In this document: positions 25,801 to 33,862 of the stretch, in pieces
How the letters are laid out: every line of letters starts with the position of its first letter
How positions within the stretch are numbered: the stretch's first letter is position 1
DNA from: Polyangium mundeleinium
GTDB lineage: Bacteria; Myxococcota_A; Polyangia; Polyangiales; Polyangiaceae
Direction: 5' to 3'
Assembly: GCF_028369105.1 (NCBI RefSeq)
Contig: NZ_JAQNDO010000001.1
Coordinates: 372,001-436,000 of the forward strand
DNA length: 64,000 nucleotides
Program-made: the position numbers and the translations under genes
Notes under the pieces: model-generated
What the model was told of the DNA's origin: nothing
The model's input: the letters and a program-made list of their open reading frames with translations, nothing else
The model's database searches: none

Positions 25801-25906
25801 CGCATCGAACCATTCGATGCGCGGAAGATCGCGAAGCGATCTTCCCTCGGGGGGTGAATCGGCCGGGCTTCGCCTGGCCGAGAGGGGGACGCGAGGTGTC
25901 CCCCTC
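25801..25906. terminator. array of four consecutive stem-loops
   Basis: Four hairpins follow one another within 106 bases: 25801-25821 (9-bp stem CGCATCGAA, 3-base loop), 25823-25845 (perfect 10-bp stem GGAAGATCGC, loop GAA), 25860-25880 (9-bp stem with one G-T wobble, loop TTC) and 25882-25906 (perfect 9-bp stem GAGGGGGAC, 7-base loop). The first starts at the base after the oxidoreductase stop. No U-tract is present, so this may be a Rho-dependent or multi-hairpin terminator, an mRNA-stabilising element or a REP-like repeat. Confidence 0.7.
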
Positions 25907-25973
25907 GTGACAGAGCGTGATCCTCCTCGCCCCGTCACCGCATAATTGCGGAACCAGCCCAAGGGAGGATAAC

Positions 25974-27149
25974 GTGGTCGCGCGGAGGAGAGAGAGCGGC
26001 AAGATGACCATGCGCGCACCCCGATACGGTCTGGCGACGACGCTCGCGTTTGCGACGTGGATGTCCGTCGGCGCGGCCCAGGCCTCCGAGCCAGGGCCCG
26101 ACACGCTTCCGATCCACATCATTTCGGTCCAAACGATGGACGCCGACGACCAGGCGGAGGCGCTCACGAAGGCGCTGCGGAACGCGGTCCGCGCGACGCC
26201 GGGTTGGTCGCAGGGCGAAGGGGACTATTCGCTCGAAGTGCTCACGCTCTCGCTGAAGTGTCCGGATCCGCCGGACGCGGGGTGTCAGTCGCGCATCGCC
26301 GATCAGATCCGCGCCGACCGGTACGTGTGGGGCAAGCTCGACAAAGGCAAAGGCGGCAACGTCGTCGGCGAGCTGCATTTCTGGGTGCGCGGCAAGGGCA
26401 CAACGGACCACAAGGTCGAATACACCGCGAACCTGACCGAGTCGCAGGACGAGGCGCTGCGGAAGATCGCCACCGAGGCGCTCAACAAGCTGACGGACGG
26501 CCCGCCCAAGGGCGAGGTGAAGGTCAAGGCCGGCAGCGTGGCCGGGCAGGTCTTCGTGGACGGTCAGCCCCTCGGCGCGCTCGCGAACGGCGAGGGCACG
26601 TTCTTCGTCCCCTCGGGCACGCATAACCTCGTGGTCAAAGCGGCCGGGTACGCCGACATGTCGACCGAGATCACGGTCAAGCCGAACTCGCCGACGGACG
26701 TGGTCGTCGCGCCCGTCGCCGCCGGCGACACGTCGCCGACGAACTGGAAGCGCATCGGCGGCTTTGCTGCGATCGGCGCGGGCGTCGCGTTCGGCGCGGT
26801 CGGGATCTACGGCACCGTGACCGTGAACGGGGTCAACAAGGATCCGGTGTACGACAAGAACCAGGCGCTCTACGACCAGCAGACGAACATCTGCGAGCTC
26901 GCGCGGGGCAACCAGCCGACCGTCTCCGGCTTCGACGGGCCCGCCGTGGATAGCCTCTGCTCGAGGGGCGAAACGGGCCAGCTCCTGCAGCTCGTGTTCT
27001 ACCCGCTCGCGGCCATCGCGGCTGGCGCAGGCGTGTTTCTCATCGCGACGAGTGGTACGGCCTCGAAGGAAAAACCCACGACGGGCTTCATGGTCCTGCC
27101 CCGCGTCGATCGGACCGGCGGCAAGCTCGACGTCGGCTTCCGCTTCTGA
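25974..27149 (+). CDS. exported PEGA-like protein with C-terminal membrane helices
   Basis: A 391-residue protein. The signal peptide ends SVGAAQASEP. The N-terminal domain (IHIISVQTMDADDQAEALTK, then LKCPDPPDAGCQSRIADQIR) looks like the periplasmic sensing domains attached to myxobacterial PEGA proteins. Residues near 190-250 contain a PEGA-type beta hairpin (GQVFVDGQPLGALANGEGTF, VPSGTHNLVVKAAGYADMST). Two membrane helices follow (GFAAIGAGVAFGAVGIYG and LVFYPLAAIAAGAGVFLIAT) around a loop with two Cys. The GTG at 25974 has GGGAGGATAAC in front, better than the ATG at 26004. A CATAAT hexamer at 25941-25946 may be its -10 element. Function unknown. Confidence 0.7.
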   Translation: MVARRRESGKMTMRAPRYGLATTLAFATWMSVGAAQASEPGPDTLPIHIISVQTMDADDQAEALTKALRNAVRATPGWSQGEGDYSLEVLTLSLKCPDPPDAGCQSRIADQIRADRYVWGKLDKGKGGNVVGELHFWVRGKGTTDHKVEYTANLTESQDEALRKIATEALNKLTDGPPKGEVKVKAGSVAGQVFVDGQPLGALANGEGTFFVPSGTHNLVVKAAGYADMSTEITVKPNSPTDVVVAPVAAGDTSPTNWKRIGGFAAIGAGVAFGAVGIYGTVTVNGVNKDPVYDKNQALYDQQTNICELARGNQPTVSGFDGPAVDSLCSRGETGQLLQLVFYPLAAIAAGAGVFLIATSGTASKEKPTTGFMVLPRVDRTGGKLDVGFRF

Positions 27150-27177
27150 CCACAAACCTCTCTCCACCTCTCCTCCC

Positions 27178-27759
27178 ATGCGCGTGATCGGCGGCTCGCT
27201 CGGCGGACGCAGGCTCGTCGCCCCGTCGGGGCACGCCACGCGGCCAACGAGCGACCGCGTGCGCGAGGCGCTCTTCAACGTGCTCGGCGACGTCTCCGGC
27301 GCGGCCGTGCTCGACCTCTACGCAGGGACGGGCGCGCTCGGGATCGAGGCGATTTCGCGGGGCGCCTCGCGCGTGGTGTTCGTCGAGAATGGCCGCCCCG
27401 CGCTCGCCGCGCTCCGGCAAAACCTCACGTCGCTCGGGATCGAGGGGGCGTCGCGGGTGATCACGCAGCCGGTGACGCGCGCCCTCGCGTCGCTCGCGCC
27501 GTTCGGCCCCTTCGAGCTCATCCTGCTCGATCCGCCGTACGCCGCCCTCGCGGAGGCGGCGCGCGTGCTCGACGCGCTCGCCGCCGAGACGTCGAACCTC
27601 GCTGCCCCCGGGGCCCGCGTCGTGCTCGAACACGCGAGCCGCGACGCCCCGCCCGAGCCAGCGCGCCTCGTCCGTGACGAGACGCGGATCTACGGAGATA
27701 CGGCGATCTCCTTGTACACGCGCGCGGAGGACGTTCCCTCCGGGGCCGCAGATGGGTAA
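27178..27759 (+). CDS. rsmD: 16S rRNA (guanine-966-N2)-methyltransferase RsmD
   Basis: SAM-dependent methyltransferase that modifies G966 of 16S rRNA during ribosome assembly. The protein (193 aa) starts MRVIGGSLGGRRLVAP and has RPTSDRVREALFNVLGD, the SAM-binding loop VLDLYAGTGALGIEAISRGA, and the catalytic FELILLDPPYAALAEA with the DPPY signature. All of these blocks are typical of RsmD. The start at 27178 gives the conserved N-terminus. It follows the PEGA-like gene by 28 bases and is followed by a small lipoprotein gene. Confidence 0.95.
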   Translation: MRVIGGSLGGRRLVAPSGHATRPTSDRVREALFNVLGDVSGAAVLDLYAGTGALGIEAISRGASRVVFVENGRPALAALRQNLTSLGIEGASRVITQPVTRALASLAPFGPFELILLDPPYAALAEAARVLDALAAETSNLAAPGARVVLEHASRDAPPEPARLVRDETRIYGDTAISLYTRAEDVPSGAADG

Positions 27760-27825
27760 GGTACAGGGAGGCATCGCTTCGCGAGAGAGCGCACGCAGCG
27801 CGCTCGAGCGCACCCCTTTCCAGCC

Positions 27826-28167
27826 ATGAGCACGACCTCGATGAAACCCCTCACTTCCCCGAAAGGCGTCGGTAAGACCTCTCCGCTGCTCGCGGCGATC
27901 GTCGTGGCGCTCATGTGCGGCGCCGCGGCGTGCGCGTCCGAGGAGGGCACGACGCCCACGTGCAACCAGGACCTCAGCGAGAACGGGCACATCGACGTCG
28001 ACAACGGCTGCAACCCGTTCGCCACCTGCGTCGTCAACGGCAAGGTCTCGCCCCCTGGTGAGTGCTGCAAGGACCTCCAGGGCTTCGAGCTCCAAGCCTG
28101 CCTCTACGGCTACGGCGCCGGGCCCGAGCCGACCGGAGGCTCCGGCGGCAGCGGCGGCGGCAACTAG
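27826..28167 (+). CDS. small Cys-rich lipoprotein
   Basis: A 113-residue exported protein of unknown function. A long basic N-terminus leads into the hydrophobic segment LLAAIVVALMCGAAACASEE with the lipobox GAAAC. The mature part holds six Cys residues (TCNQD, NGCNPFATCVV, ECCKDL, ACLYGY) and a Gly/Ser tail (GGSGGSGGGN). The order of a Cys-rich domain and a Gly/Ser tail resembles other small lipoproteins in this window. It lies 15 bases before truA on the same strand. Confidence 0.6.
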   Translation: MSTTSMKPLTSPKGVGKTSPLLAAIVVALMCGAAACASEEGTTPTCNQDLSENGHIDVDNGCNPFATCVVNGKVSPPGECCKDLQGFELQACLYGYGAGPEPTGGSGGSGGGN

Positions 28168-28182
28168 CCACGCGACCCTTCC

Positions 28183-29016
28183 ATGAACGAGCCCGCTGAC
28201 GAGAGGGGCGAGACCCCCCTTCCCGACGGCATTCTTCTCACCGTCGCCTACGACGGCCGGACCTTCTCGGGCTTCGCCCACCAGCCCGATCGCCGCACGA
28301 TCGCAGGCGAGCTGCTCGCCGCGGTCCGCGCTCTCGACCCGACGATCCGCGAGATCCGCGGGTCGAGCCGCACCGACGCGGGCGTGCACGCCTTCGGCCA
28401 GCGCGTCGCGTTTGATCCGTCGCGCGTGGTCCCGCCGCGAGGATGGGTGCTCGGCACGGCGAGGCATCTGCCGAAGGAGATCGCGGTGCGCCGCGCGTCG
28501 CTCGTGCCGCGCGGGTTCACGCCGCGGTTCGCGAGCCAGGGCAAGCGATATCGATATCTGCTCCTGCGCGACCTCGTGCGGGATCCGTTCTTCGAAGGGC
28601 GCGTGTGGCGCGTGGACCAGCTTCGTGACGACGCCGCGATCACGCGCGCCGCGGCCGAGGCGAGCCTCGCTGTCGGCACGCACGACTTCGCCGCGTTTCG
28701 ATCCGCCGCGGATCCGCGGGAGAATACGGTGCGAACGCTGCGGCGCGTGTCGGTGGAGGTCGACCGGGACGATCCCCGCCTCGTCCGGATCGAGGTCGAG
28801 GGCGATGCGTTCATGCACAACATGGTGCGTATCCTCGTCGGGACCTTCGTGGACGTCGCGCGGGAGCGGCTCGCGCCGGGCGCCGTGTCGCGCGCGCTCG
28901 CCTCGAAACGCCGGGACGACGCGGGCATCACCGCGCCTCCGGATGGGCTGTACCTGGTCTCGGTGACGCTCGCCGACGAGGGGCGGGAAGCGTGGCCGAG
29001 CGTGACGGGGGCGTAG
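28183..29016 (+). CDS. truA: tRNA pseudouridine synthase TruA
   Basis: Converts uridines 38-40 of the tRNA anticodon stem-loop to pseudouridine. The protein (277 aa) has LLTVAYDGRTFSGFAHQPDR, the catalytic loop REIRGSSRTDAGVHAFGQRV with the nucleophilic Asp (about residue 65), YRYLLLRDLVRDPFFEGRVW and the C-terminal EGDAFMHNMVRILVGTFVDV. All are standard TruA blocks. The ATG at 28183 gives a short Glu-rich leader before the first strand. Both neighbours are RNA-modification or envelope genes without an obvious pathway link. Confidence 0.95.
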   Translation: MNEPADERGETPLPDGILLTVAYDGRTFSGFAHQPDRRTIAGELLAAVRALDPTIREIRGSSRTDAGVHAFGQRVAFDPSRVVPPRGWVLGTARHLPKEIAVRRASLVPRGFTPRFASQGKRYRYLLLRDLVRDPFFEGRVWRVDQLRDDAAITRAAAEASLAVGTHDFAAFRSAADPRENTVRTLRRVSVEVDRDDPRLVRIEVEGDAFMHNMVRILVGTFVDVARERLAPGAVSRALASKRRDDAGITAPPDGLYLVSVTLADEGREAWPSVTGA

Positions 29017-29088
29017 GCGCGCGTCTTCCGCGTGCTTTCGTGGCCCCGAGAGATCCATAATCGAACCCCTGTCTTCGTCGGAGGAACG

Positions 29089-30468
29089 ATGCGCCCTCGC
29101 TGCATGCTCGCCTCGATGCTGGTCATGGCCGGGCTCGGCTCGGCCTCTGCGGTCGCTTCCGCGCAGGTCCCGCGCCCGAAGGCCCCGTCGCCGCCGCCTG
29201 CGCTCCCCGCGCCCGCGCGAGGTTTGCCCTCGGCGGCCGAGGTGCGCGCGCTCGGCGATACGTTCGTCGCGGTCGCCGAGAAGACGAGCCCGGCCGTCGT
29301 GCAGATCGACGTGACGGTCGGAAGCGGCGAGAGCTCCGCGGGCCGCTGGTTCCGCGCCGACGCGACGACGCGCGGCATGGGCTCGGGCGTGATCTTCTCG
29401 GCCGACGGCGCGATCCTCACGAACAACCACGTCATCGAGGACGCGCGCGCCATCAACGTGCGCCTCAAGGACGGCCGCACCTTGCCCGCGCGCGTGGCCG
29501 GCCGCGACCCCGCGACCGACCTCGCCGTGCTCCGGGTCGACGCGACGAACCTGCCCGTCGCGACGTTCGCGGACAGCGATGCCGCGCGCGTGGGCGAGTG
29601 GGTCGTGGCGATCGGATCGCCCTTTGGCCTCGGCCACACCGTGACCACCGGCGTGCTCAGCGCGAAGGGACGCGGCGGCGTGGGGATGAACGCGATCGAG
29701 GACTATCTGCAGACGGACGCGAGCATCAACCCGGGCAACTCCGGCGGGCCGCTCGTGAACCTCGACGGTCAGGTGCTCGGCATCAACACGATGATCGTGA
29801 GCAAGGGCCAGGGCATCGGCCTCGCCGTACCTTCGAACATCGCGCGGCGCGTGGCCACGCAGATCCTGAAGACGGGGCGCGTGATGCGCGCCTGGATCGG
29901 CATCGGGATCCAGGACCTCACGCCGCAGCTCGCGGCCGAGATTCCGAGCGCGCCGACCTCGGGGGCGCTCGTCAACACCGTGGTGGCCGGCGGGCCTGCG
30001 CAGAAGGCGCACCTCGAGCCGGGCGACATCGTCACGAAGATCGGCGCGCGCTCGATCGCCGACGCGCAGGACGTGATCCGCGAGCTCTTCCTGCATGACG
30101 ACGGCGAGGTGCTGGCGATGGAGGTCATCCGCGGCGGCAAGCGCTACCAGACGAAGGTGACGCTCGAAGCGAAGAGCGAGACGTCGCCGCCGGCCTTGCC
30201 GGTCGAGCGCAAGGTGTCGAGCCCGCAGGGGCTCGGGATCACGCTGCGGGACGTGGAGGGCGACGGCGGTAGCTCGCTCGCGCAGATCGTGGCCGTGTCG
30301 GCGGATTCGCCGGCGGATCGGGCGGGGCTCAAGCGCGGCGACGTGGTGCTGGAGGCAGACTTCGCGCGGTTGCCGTCGTCGGCCGACGTGCAGAAAGCGG
30401 CGCAGGACGGGCGGCTCTTGCTGCGGATTCGTCGCGACAAGGCGACGTTTTACACGGCGGTTCGTTAG
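29089..30468 (+). CDS. HtrA/DegP-type serine protease
   Basis: Periplasmic trypsin-like protease with chaperone function toward misfolded envelope proteins. The signal peptide ends AVASAQVP, then a Pro-rich linker. The catalytic triad is His114 in TNNHVIED, Asp144 in PATDLAVL and Ser218 in NPGNSGGPLVN. Two PDZ domains follow, one at about residues 270-370 (IGIGIQDLTPQLAAEIPSAP, KAHLEPGDIVTKIGARSIAD) and a shorter C-terminal one (GDGGSSLAQIVAVSADSPAD, RAGLKRGDVVLEADFARLPS). The ATG at 29089 has GGAGGAACG before it. A CATAAT hexamer at 29056-29061 may be the -10 element. A hairpin lies directly after the stop. Confidence 0.95.
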   Translation: MRPRCMLASMLVMAGLGSASAVASAQVPRPKAPSPPPALPAPARGLPSAAEVRALGDTFVAVAEKTSPAVVQIDVTVGSGESSAGRWFRADATTRGMGSGVIFSADGAILTNNHVIEDARAINVRLKDGRTLPARVAGRDPATDLAVLRVDATNLPVATFADSDAARVGEWVVAIGSPFGLGHTVTTGVLSAKGRGGVGMNAIEDYLQTDASINPGNSGGPLVNLDGQVLGINTMIVSKGQGIGLAVPSNIARRVATQILKTGRVMRAWIGIGIQDLTPQLAAEIPSAPTSGALVNTVVAGGPAQKAHLEPGDIVTKIGARSIADAQDVIRELFLHDDGEVLAMEVIRGGKRYQTKVTLEAKSETSPPALPVERKVSSPQGLGITLRDVEGDGGSSLAQIVAVSADSPADRAGLKRGDVVLEADFARLPSSADVQKAAQDGRLLLRIRRDKATFYTAVR

Positions 30469-30476
30469 GTCCGCGC

Positions 30477-30503
30477 GGGCAGCGTTCTCAGAGATCGCTG
30501 CCC
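30477..30503. terminator. bidirectional hairpin between convergent genes
   Basis: GGGCAGCG (30477-30484) and CGCTGCCC (30496-30503) form a perfect 8-bp stem with an 11-base loop. The loop and right arm overlap the last codons of the convergent Ser/Thr kinase gene. It lies 8 bases after the htrA stop and probably stops transcription from both sides. No U-tract follows. Confidence 0.6.
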
Positions 30504-32077
30504 ATCTTGCGGCCGCCCGTCGACGTCGCCGTCGTCGTCGGCGTGGGCGGCTTCTTGCCGGTCCCGGTCCCCGTGCCCGTGCCGACCGGCGCCGTGCTGC
30601 TCGTGCGCGCGCCCGTCGGCAGCGGCCCACCGACGCCGATCGGTGGTGTCGCCGTGCCGACCGCCGCCGTGTTCGTATCGGCCGGCGTCGGCGCCTCCTC
30701 CGTCGCTGCGGCCGTGGGCGTCGGCGCGAGCGTCGGCGCGGGCGTCGGCATCGGCGGCGGCTGCGTCGCCGCGGCTTGTGTGGTCACGGCCGGCGGCGTT
30801 CCTGCGGCCGGTTTGTCGAGTACGAACTTCCAGACGATGAGCCCGCTCGCCGCGACGAGCAACGTGCCGAGCAGGCCGATCGCGACCATGGCGCCGTTGC
30901 CGCTCTTCGGGGGCGCGCCGACGACCGTGAGCCCGGCATGCGACATGCCGAGGTTCGGGTGCGACATCCCGAGGCTCGTCCCGGGGATGGGCTGCTGGCC
31001 CATGACCATCGGGTTCTGCTGGCTCATGCGCGGGTCAAACCCCGCGGGCAAACCGAGCTGGCCCGTGCCGACGAGCGGGTTCTGCTGGCTCATGCGCGGA
31101 TCGAACCCCGCGGGCAAACCGAGCGGCCCCGTGCCGACGAGCGGGTTCTGCTGGCTCATGCGCGGATCGAACATGCCCGGCTGGATCGTGGGGATGCGGC
31201 CTGCGCTGAGCTCGGGGCCCGCCGGGTTCGCCATCATCCACTGCGCGACGGTCGCCTGGAACTCGCGCGCCGTCTGGAAGCGGACGTTCGCGTCGCGGAT
31301 CATGGCCTTCGCGATGATCGCCGCGAAGTTCGGATCGAGGTTCGGCACGACGAGCTCGGCGGGATCGGGCGACTCGAGCGCGATCTTGAAGACGAGCTCG
31401 TTGAACGTCTGCGCCTGGAAGGGCAGGCGACCCGTGATCGCCTGGTACATGACCACGCCGACCGAGTAGAGATCGCTGCGCGCGTCGATCTTGCCGCCCC
31501 GCGCCTGCTCCGGCGACATGTAGTAGGGCGTGCCCATGACCGCGCCGGTCTTGGTCATGCTCATGTCGGTGTCGAGCGCGGAGAACTTCGATACGCCGAA
31601 GTCGAGGATCTTGACGAAGTCGCGCTGGTTCTTGTTGTTGATCAGGTAGACGTTGTCGGGCTTGAGATCGCGGTGGACGATCCCCGCGTCGTGCGCGGCC
31701 GCGAGCCCTTCGAGCATGCCGTGGATGAGCGGCGCGAGCTCCTGCGGCGTGAGGCGCTTTCGCTTCTTGATGCGATCGCCGAGGCTCTGGCCGTCGAGGA
31801 ACTCCATGACCATGAAGCGCTCGCCGGTCGGCAGGTTGCCGAGGTCGAGCACCTCGACGATGTGCTCGGAGCCGATGCGGCCCGCGGCTTGCGCCTCGCG
31901 CTCGAAGCGCTGGACGACGTCCTCCTTGCCCGAGACGGACGCGTGCAGGACCTTGATCGCCACGCGGCGATGGATGCGCTCGTTCTCGCCCTCGTACACC
32001 GCGCCCATGCCGCCCTGCCCGAGGAGGCGGACGATGCGGTATTTGCCTTCGATGGTGTTGCCGGGCTGAAGCGTCAT
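30488..32077 (-). CDS. transmembrane Ser/Thr protein kinase with tandem-repeat linker
   Basis: Intact Hanks-type kinase followed by a low-complexity linker, one membrane helix and a Pro/Thr-rich tail. Catalytic residues are all present: LLGQGGMGAVYEG loop, Lys42 in VAIKVL, Glu61 in REAQAAG, Asp137 in IVHRDLKPDN, Asp159 in KILDFGV and YYMSPEQARGG. Residues about 300-375 contain 2.5 copies of a 22-residue repeat beginning FDPRMSQQNP. The helix is MVAIGLLGTLLVAASGLIVW (about 400-420). The outside tail is rich in Thr and Pro. The next gene upstream is a paralogue with the catalytic residues lost. Target unknown. Confidence 0.92.
   Translation of the reverse strand: MTLQPGNTIEGKYRIVRLLGQGGMGAVYEGENERIHRRVAIKVLHASVSGKEDVVQRFEREAQAAGRIGSEHIVEVLDLGNLPTGERFMVMEFLDGQSLGDRIKKRKRLTPQELAPLIHGMLEGLAAAHDAGIVHRDLKPDNVYLINNKNQRDFVKILDFGVSKFSALDTDMSMTKTGAVMGTPYYMSPEQARGGKIDARSDLYSVGVVMYQAITGRLPFQAQTFNELVFKIALESPDPAELVVPNLDPNFAAIIAKAMIRDANVRFQTAREFQATVAQWMMANPAGPELSAGRIPTIQPGMFDPRMSQQNPLVGTGPLGLPAGFDPRMSQQNPLVGTGQLGLPAGFDPRMSQQNPMVMGQQPIPGTSLGMSHPNLGMSHAGLTVVGAPPKSGNGAMVAIGLLGTLLVAASGLIVWKFVLDKPAAGTPPAVTTQAAATQPPPMPTPAPTLAPTPTAAATEEAPTPADTNTAAVGTATPPIGVGGPLPTGARTSSTAPVGTGTGTGTGKKPPTPTTTATSTGGRKMGSDL
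31011..31172 (-). repeat. 66-bp tandem repeat inside kinase linker
   Basis: Two full copies (31011-31076 and 31077-31142) and about half of a third (to 31172) of a 66-bp unit. They encode copies of a 22-residue block beginning FDPRMSQQNPLVGTG in the linker before the membrane helix. Copies one and two differ by only a few bases, so the repeat expanded recently or is kept alike by recombination. Confidence 0.85.
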
Positions 32078-32218
32078 CGGCTGCCCTATCGGGTCGGGAA
32101 GAAGATCCGGAACCAGTTCCGGAGCGCGCGTGGGCGTTGCATCATACCGCGCGGAAGGCGCATGGAGTCGAGTTCTCGACGGTCCGGCCGAGGGCCTCGA
32201 ACGATCCCCGAGGCGCGC

Positions 32219-33694
32219 TCACAGGTCGTCCGAAATGCGGCGCTTGCCCGTACCTTTCGTGGGGGACGTGCGCGTGGTCCCTGTGCCTTTCGTGTTCGGG
32301 GCAGGCGTCTGCGGCGGCGTGATCACCCGCGTGGACCCCTCCACCGCCTCTGAGGTCTCGATCGGCTCCACCGTGACCGCGGGGAGCACGGCCGAAGGCA
32401 CGGGCGCTGCGGAGGCCGAGACGGCGGCCGGAGGCGTGGCCGCCTCGGTCGGATCCTGCGTGAAGCGCACGATCAGCATGATGATCGCGCCGAGGACGAA
32501 CACGATCACGAACGCCGCGCCGCCGACGATCGGGGCGAGCGCTCGCGACGGACGACCCGCTTGCGGCTGCGGTCGGGCGGGGACGCCGGTGATCGAGGAA
32601 GGCAGGACGGGCAGCCCCACGGGCGCCGGGCTGGACATCGGCGGGTGCCCCATGGACATGGGGGCCGGATGGCGTTGGCTCGGCGGCGGCGGCGGGTTCG
32701 GCGGGGCCGGGCGCGCGGGGAAGTGCGGCTTGCGGTCCATGATGACCGTGCCGTGGTCCGCGATCATCAGGTCGTCGTCGTCGTCCCCGGGGGCGCTCAT
32801 GGAGGGCGATGGCGGGCGCGGAGAGTGCGGTGCAAAAGGCACCTCAGGGACGGCGCCGAGGCCACGTCGAGCCCGGAACGTGGCGAGCGCTTGCGCGAGG
32901 TCTTGGTCGCGTTGATACCGGACCCTCGGGTCGCGCGCCATGGCCTTGTGCACGATCGTCGCGAGCTCGGGGTCGACGTCCGGCGCGAGCTTCTCCAAAG
33001 GTGCAGGGTCCTGCATCACAATGCTGAAAAGAAGTTCATCTTCGGCGCTCGTGGCGAAGGGCGCCTGCCCGGCGAGGCACTCGTAGAGGATCACACCGAG
33101 CGCGTAGATGTCGGCGCGCGCGTCGATTTCGTTCGTGGTGCGGATCTGTTCAGGGGCGGTGTACGGCGTGGCATGGTCGGGCGGCTGCTTCTCCGCGATG
33201 TGAGCGACGCCGACGTCCAGGAGCTTGACGTGCTCGATGCGGGGCTCGTGTCCGCGCGCGAGGAAGACGCTCTCCGGTTCGAGGGCGCGGTGCACGACGG
33301 AGACGGCGTGCACGGCGGCGAGGCCGCGCGTGCTCTCGATACCGATGCGGCTCGTCTCGTCGGCGTCGAGCCGGCCGCGCTCGCGCATGCGCTGGCGCAA
33401 CGTCACGCCTTCGCGCGACTCCTTCACGAGGACACGCGCGCCGCCGGCGAGCTCGATGTCGTCGAGGATCTTGTCGACGTGGAGGGACGGCGCGCCGTTC
33501 GCGGCTTGTGCGTCGTGTGCGAACGCTGCGAGGGCGGCGGGGCGCGCGCGTGGCGACGGCGCGAGCTCCTCGACCGTGACGCGCCGATGGATCTCGACGT
33601 TTTCCCCTTCGTACACGGGGCCGTGTTTGCCTTCGCCGAGCACACGAAGGACGCGGTACCTGCCGCCGTAGATCTGGCCGATCTGAAGAGCCAT
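32219..33694 (-). CDS. transmembrane pseudokinase (degenerate Ser/Thr kinase)
   Basis: Same architecture as the kinase encoded next to it: kinase-like domain, Asp/Pro-rich linker, membrane helix (IVGGAAFVIVFVLGAIIMLI) and Thr-rich tail. The two align without gaps through the first 42 residues. Here the ATP-binding Lys42 is Glu (VTVEEL), the helix-C Glu61 is Asp (FAHDAQAAN), the catalytic Asp137 is Ala (VVHRALEPESVF) and DFG reads DVG. The Gly-rich loop (GEGKHGPVYEG) and APE (TPYTAPEQIR) remain. Phosphotransfer is therefore unlikely; it may bind or regulate its active neighbour. Both genes run in the same direction, 141 bases apart. Confidence 0.88.
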   Translation of the reverse strand: MALQIGQIYGGRYRVLRVLGEGKHGPVYEGENVEIHRRVTVEELAPSPRARPAALAAFAHDAQAANGAPSLHVDKILDDIELAGGARVLVKESREGVTLRQRMRERGRLDADETSRIGIESTRGLAAVHAVSVVHRALEPESVFLARGHEPRIEHVKLLDVGVAHIAEKQPPDHATPYTAPEQIRTTNEIDARADIYALGVILYECLAGQAPFATSAEDELLFSIVMQDPAPLEKLAPDVDPELATIVHKAMARDPRVRYQRDQDLAQALATFRARRGLGAVPEVPFAPHSPRPPSPSMSAPGDDDDDLMIADHGTVIMDRKPHFPARPAPPNPPPPPSQRHPAPMSMGHPPMSSPAPVGLPVLPSSITGVPARPQPQAGRPSRALAPIVGGAAFVIVFVLGAIIMLIVRFTQDPTEAATPPAAVSASAAPVPSAVLPAVTVEPIETSEAVEGSTRVITPPQTPAPNTKGTGTTRTSPTKGTGKRRISDDL

Positions 33695-33862
33695 GGTCCG
33701 GCGCCGTAACCCCCTGAAAAGACGAAATGTAAGCTACCACGGCGACGGATTCCTGCGCTTGCAAAGCGCGAACCCCTATGATTTCCCTCAGAATTGTGGA
33801 GACCCTGGTAAGTCCTGTGCTCACCCCTGGACGAGCGGCCAGGGCCGGAGTACGGCCGGACA

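Noticed and set aside
25801-25906. Possible CRISPR-like array
   Set aside because: The four stems differ in sequence, there are no equal spacers and no cas genes, so it is a hairpin cluster and not a CRISPR array.
27088-30630. 1180-codon open frame on the minus strand
   Set aside because: It lies antisense to rsmD, truA and htrA, whose motifs are certain. Very GC-rich codon bias leaves long stop-free antisense frames; the translated product is Arg/Ala-rich without a motif.
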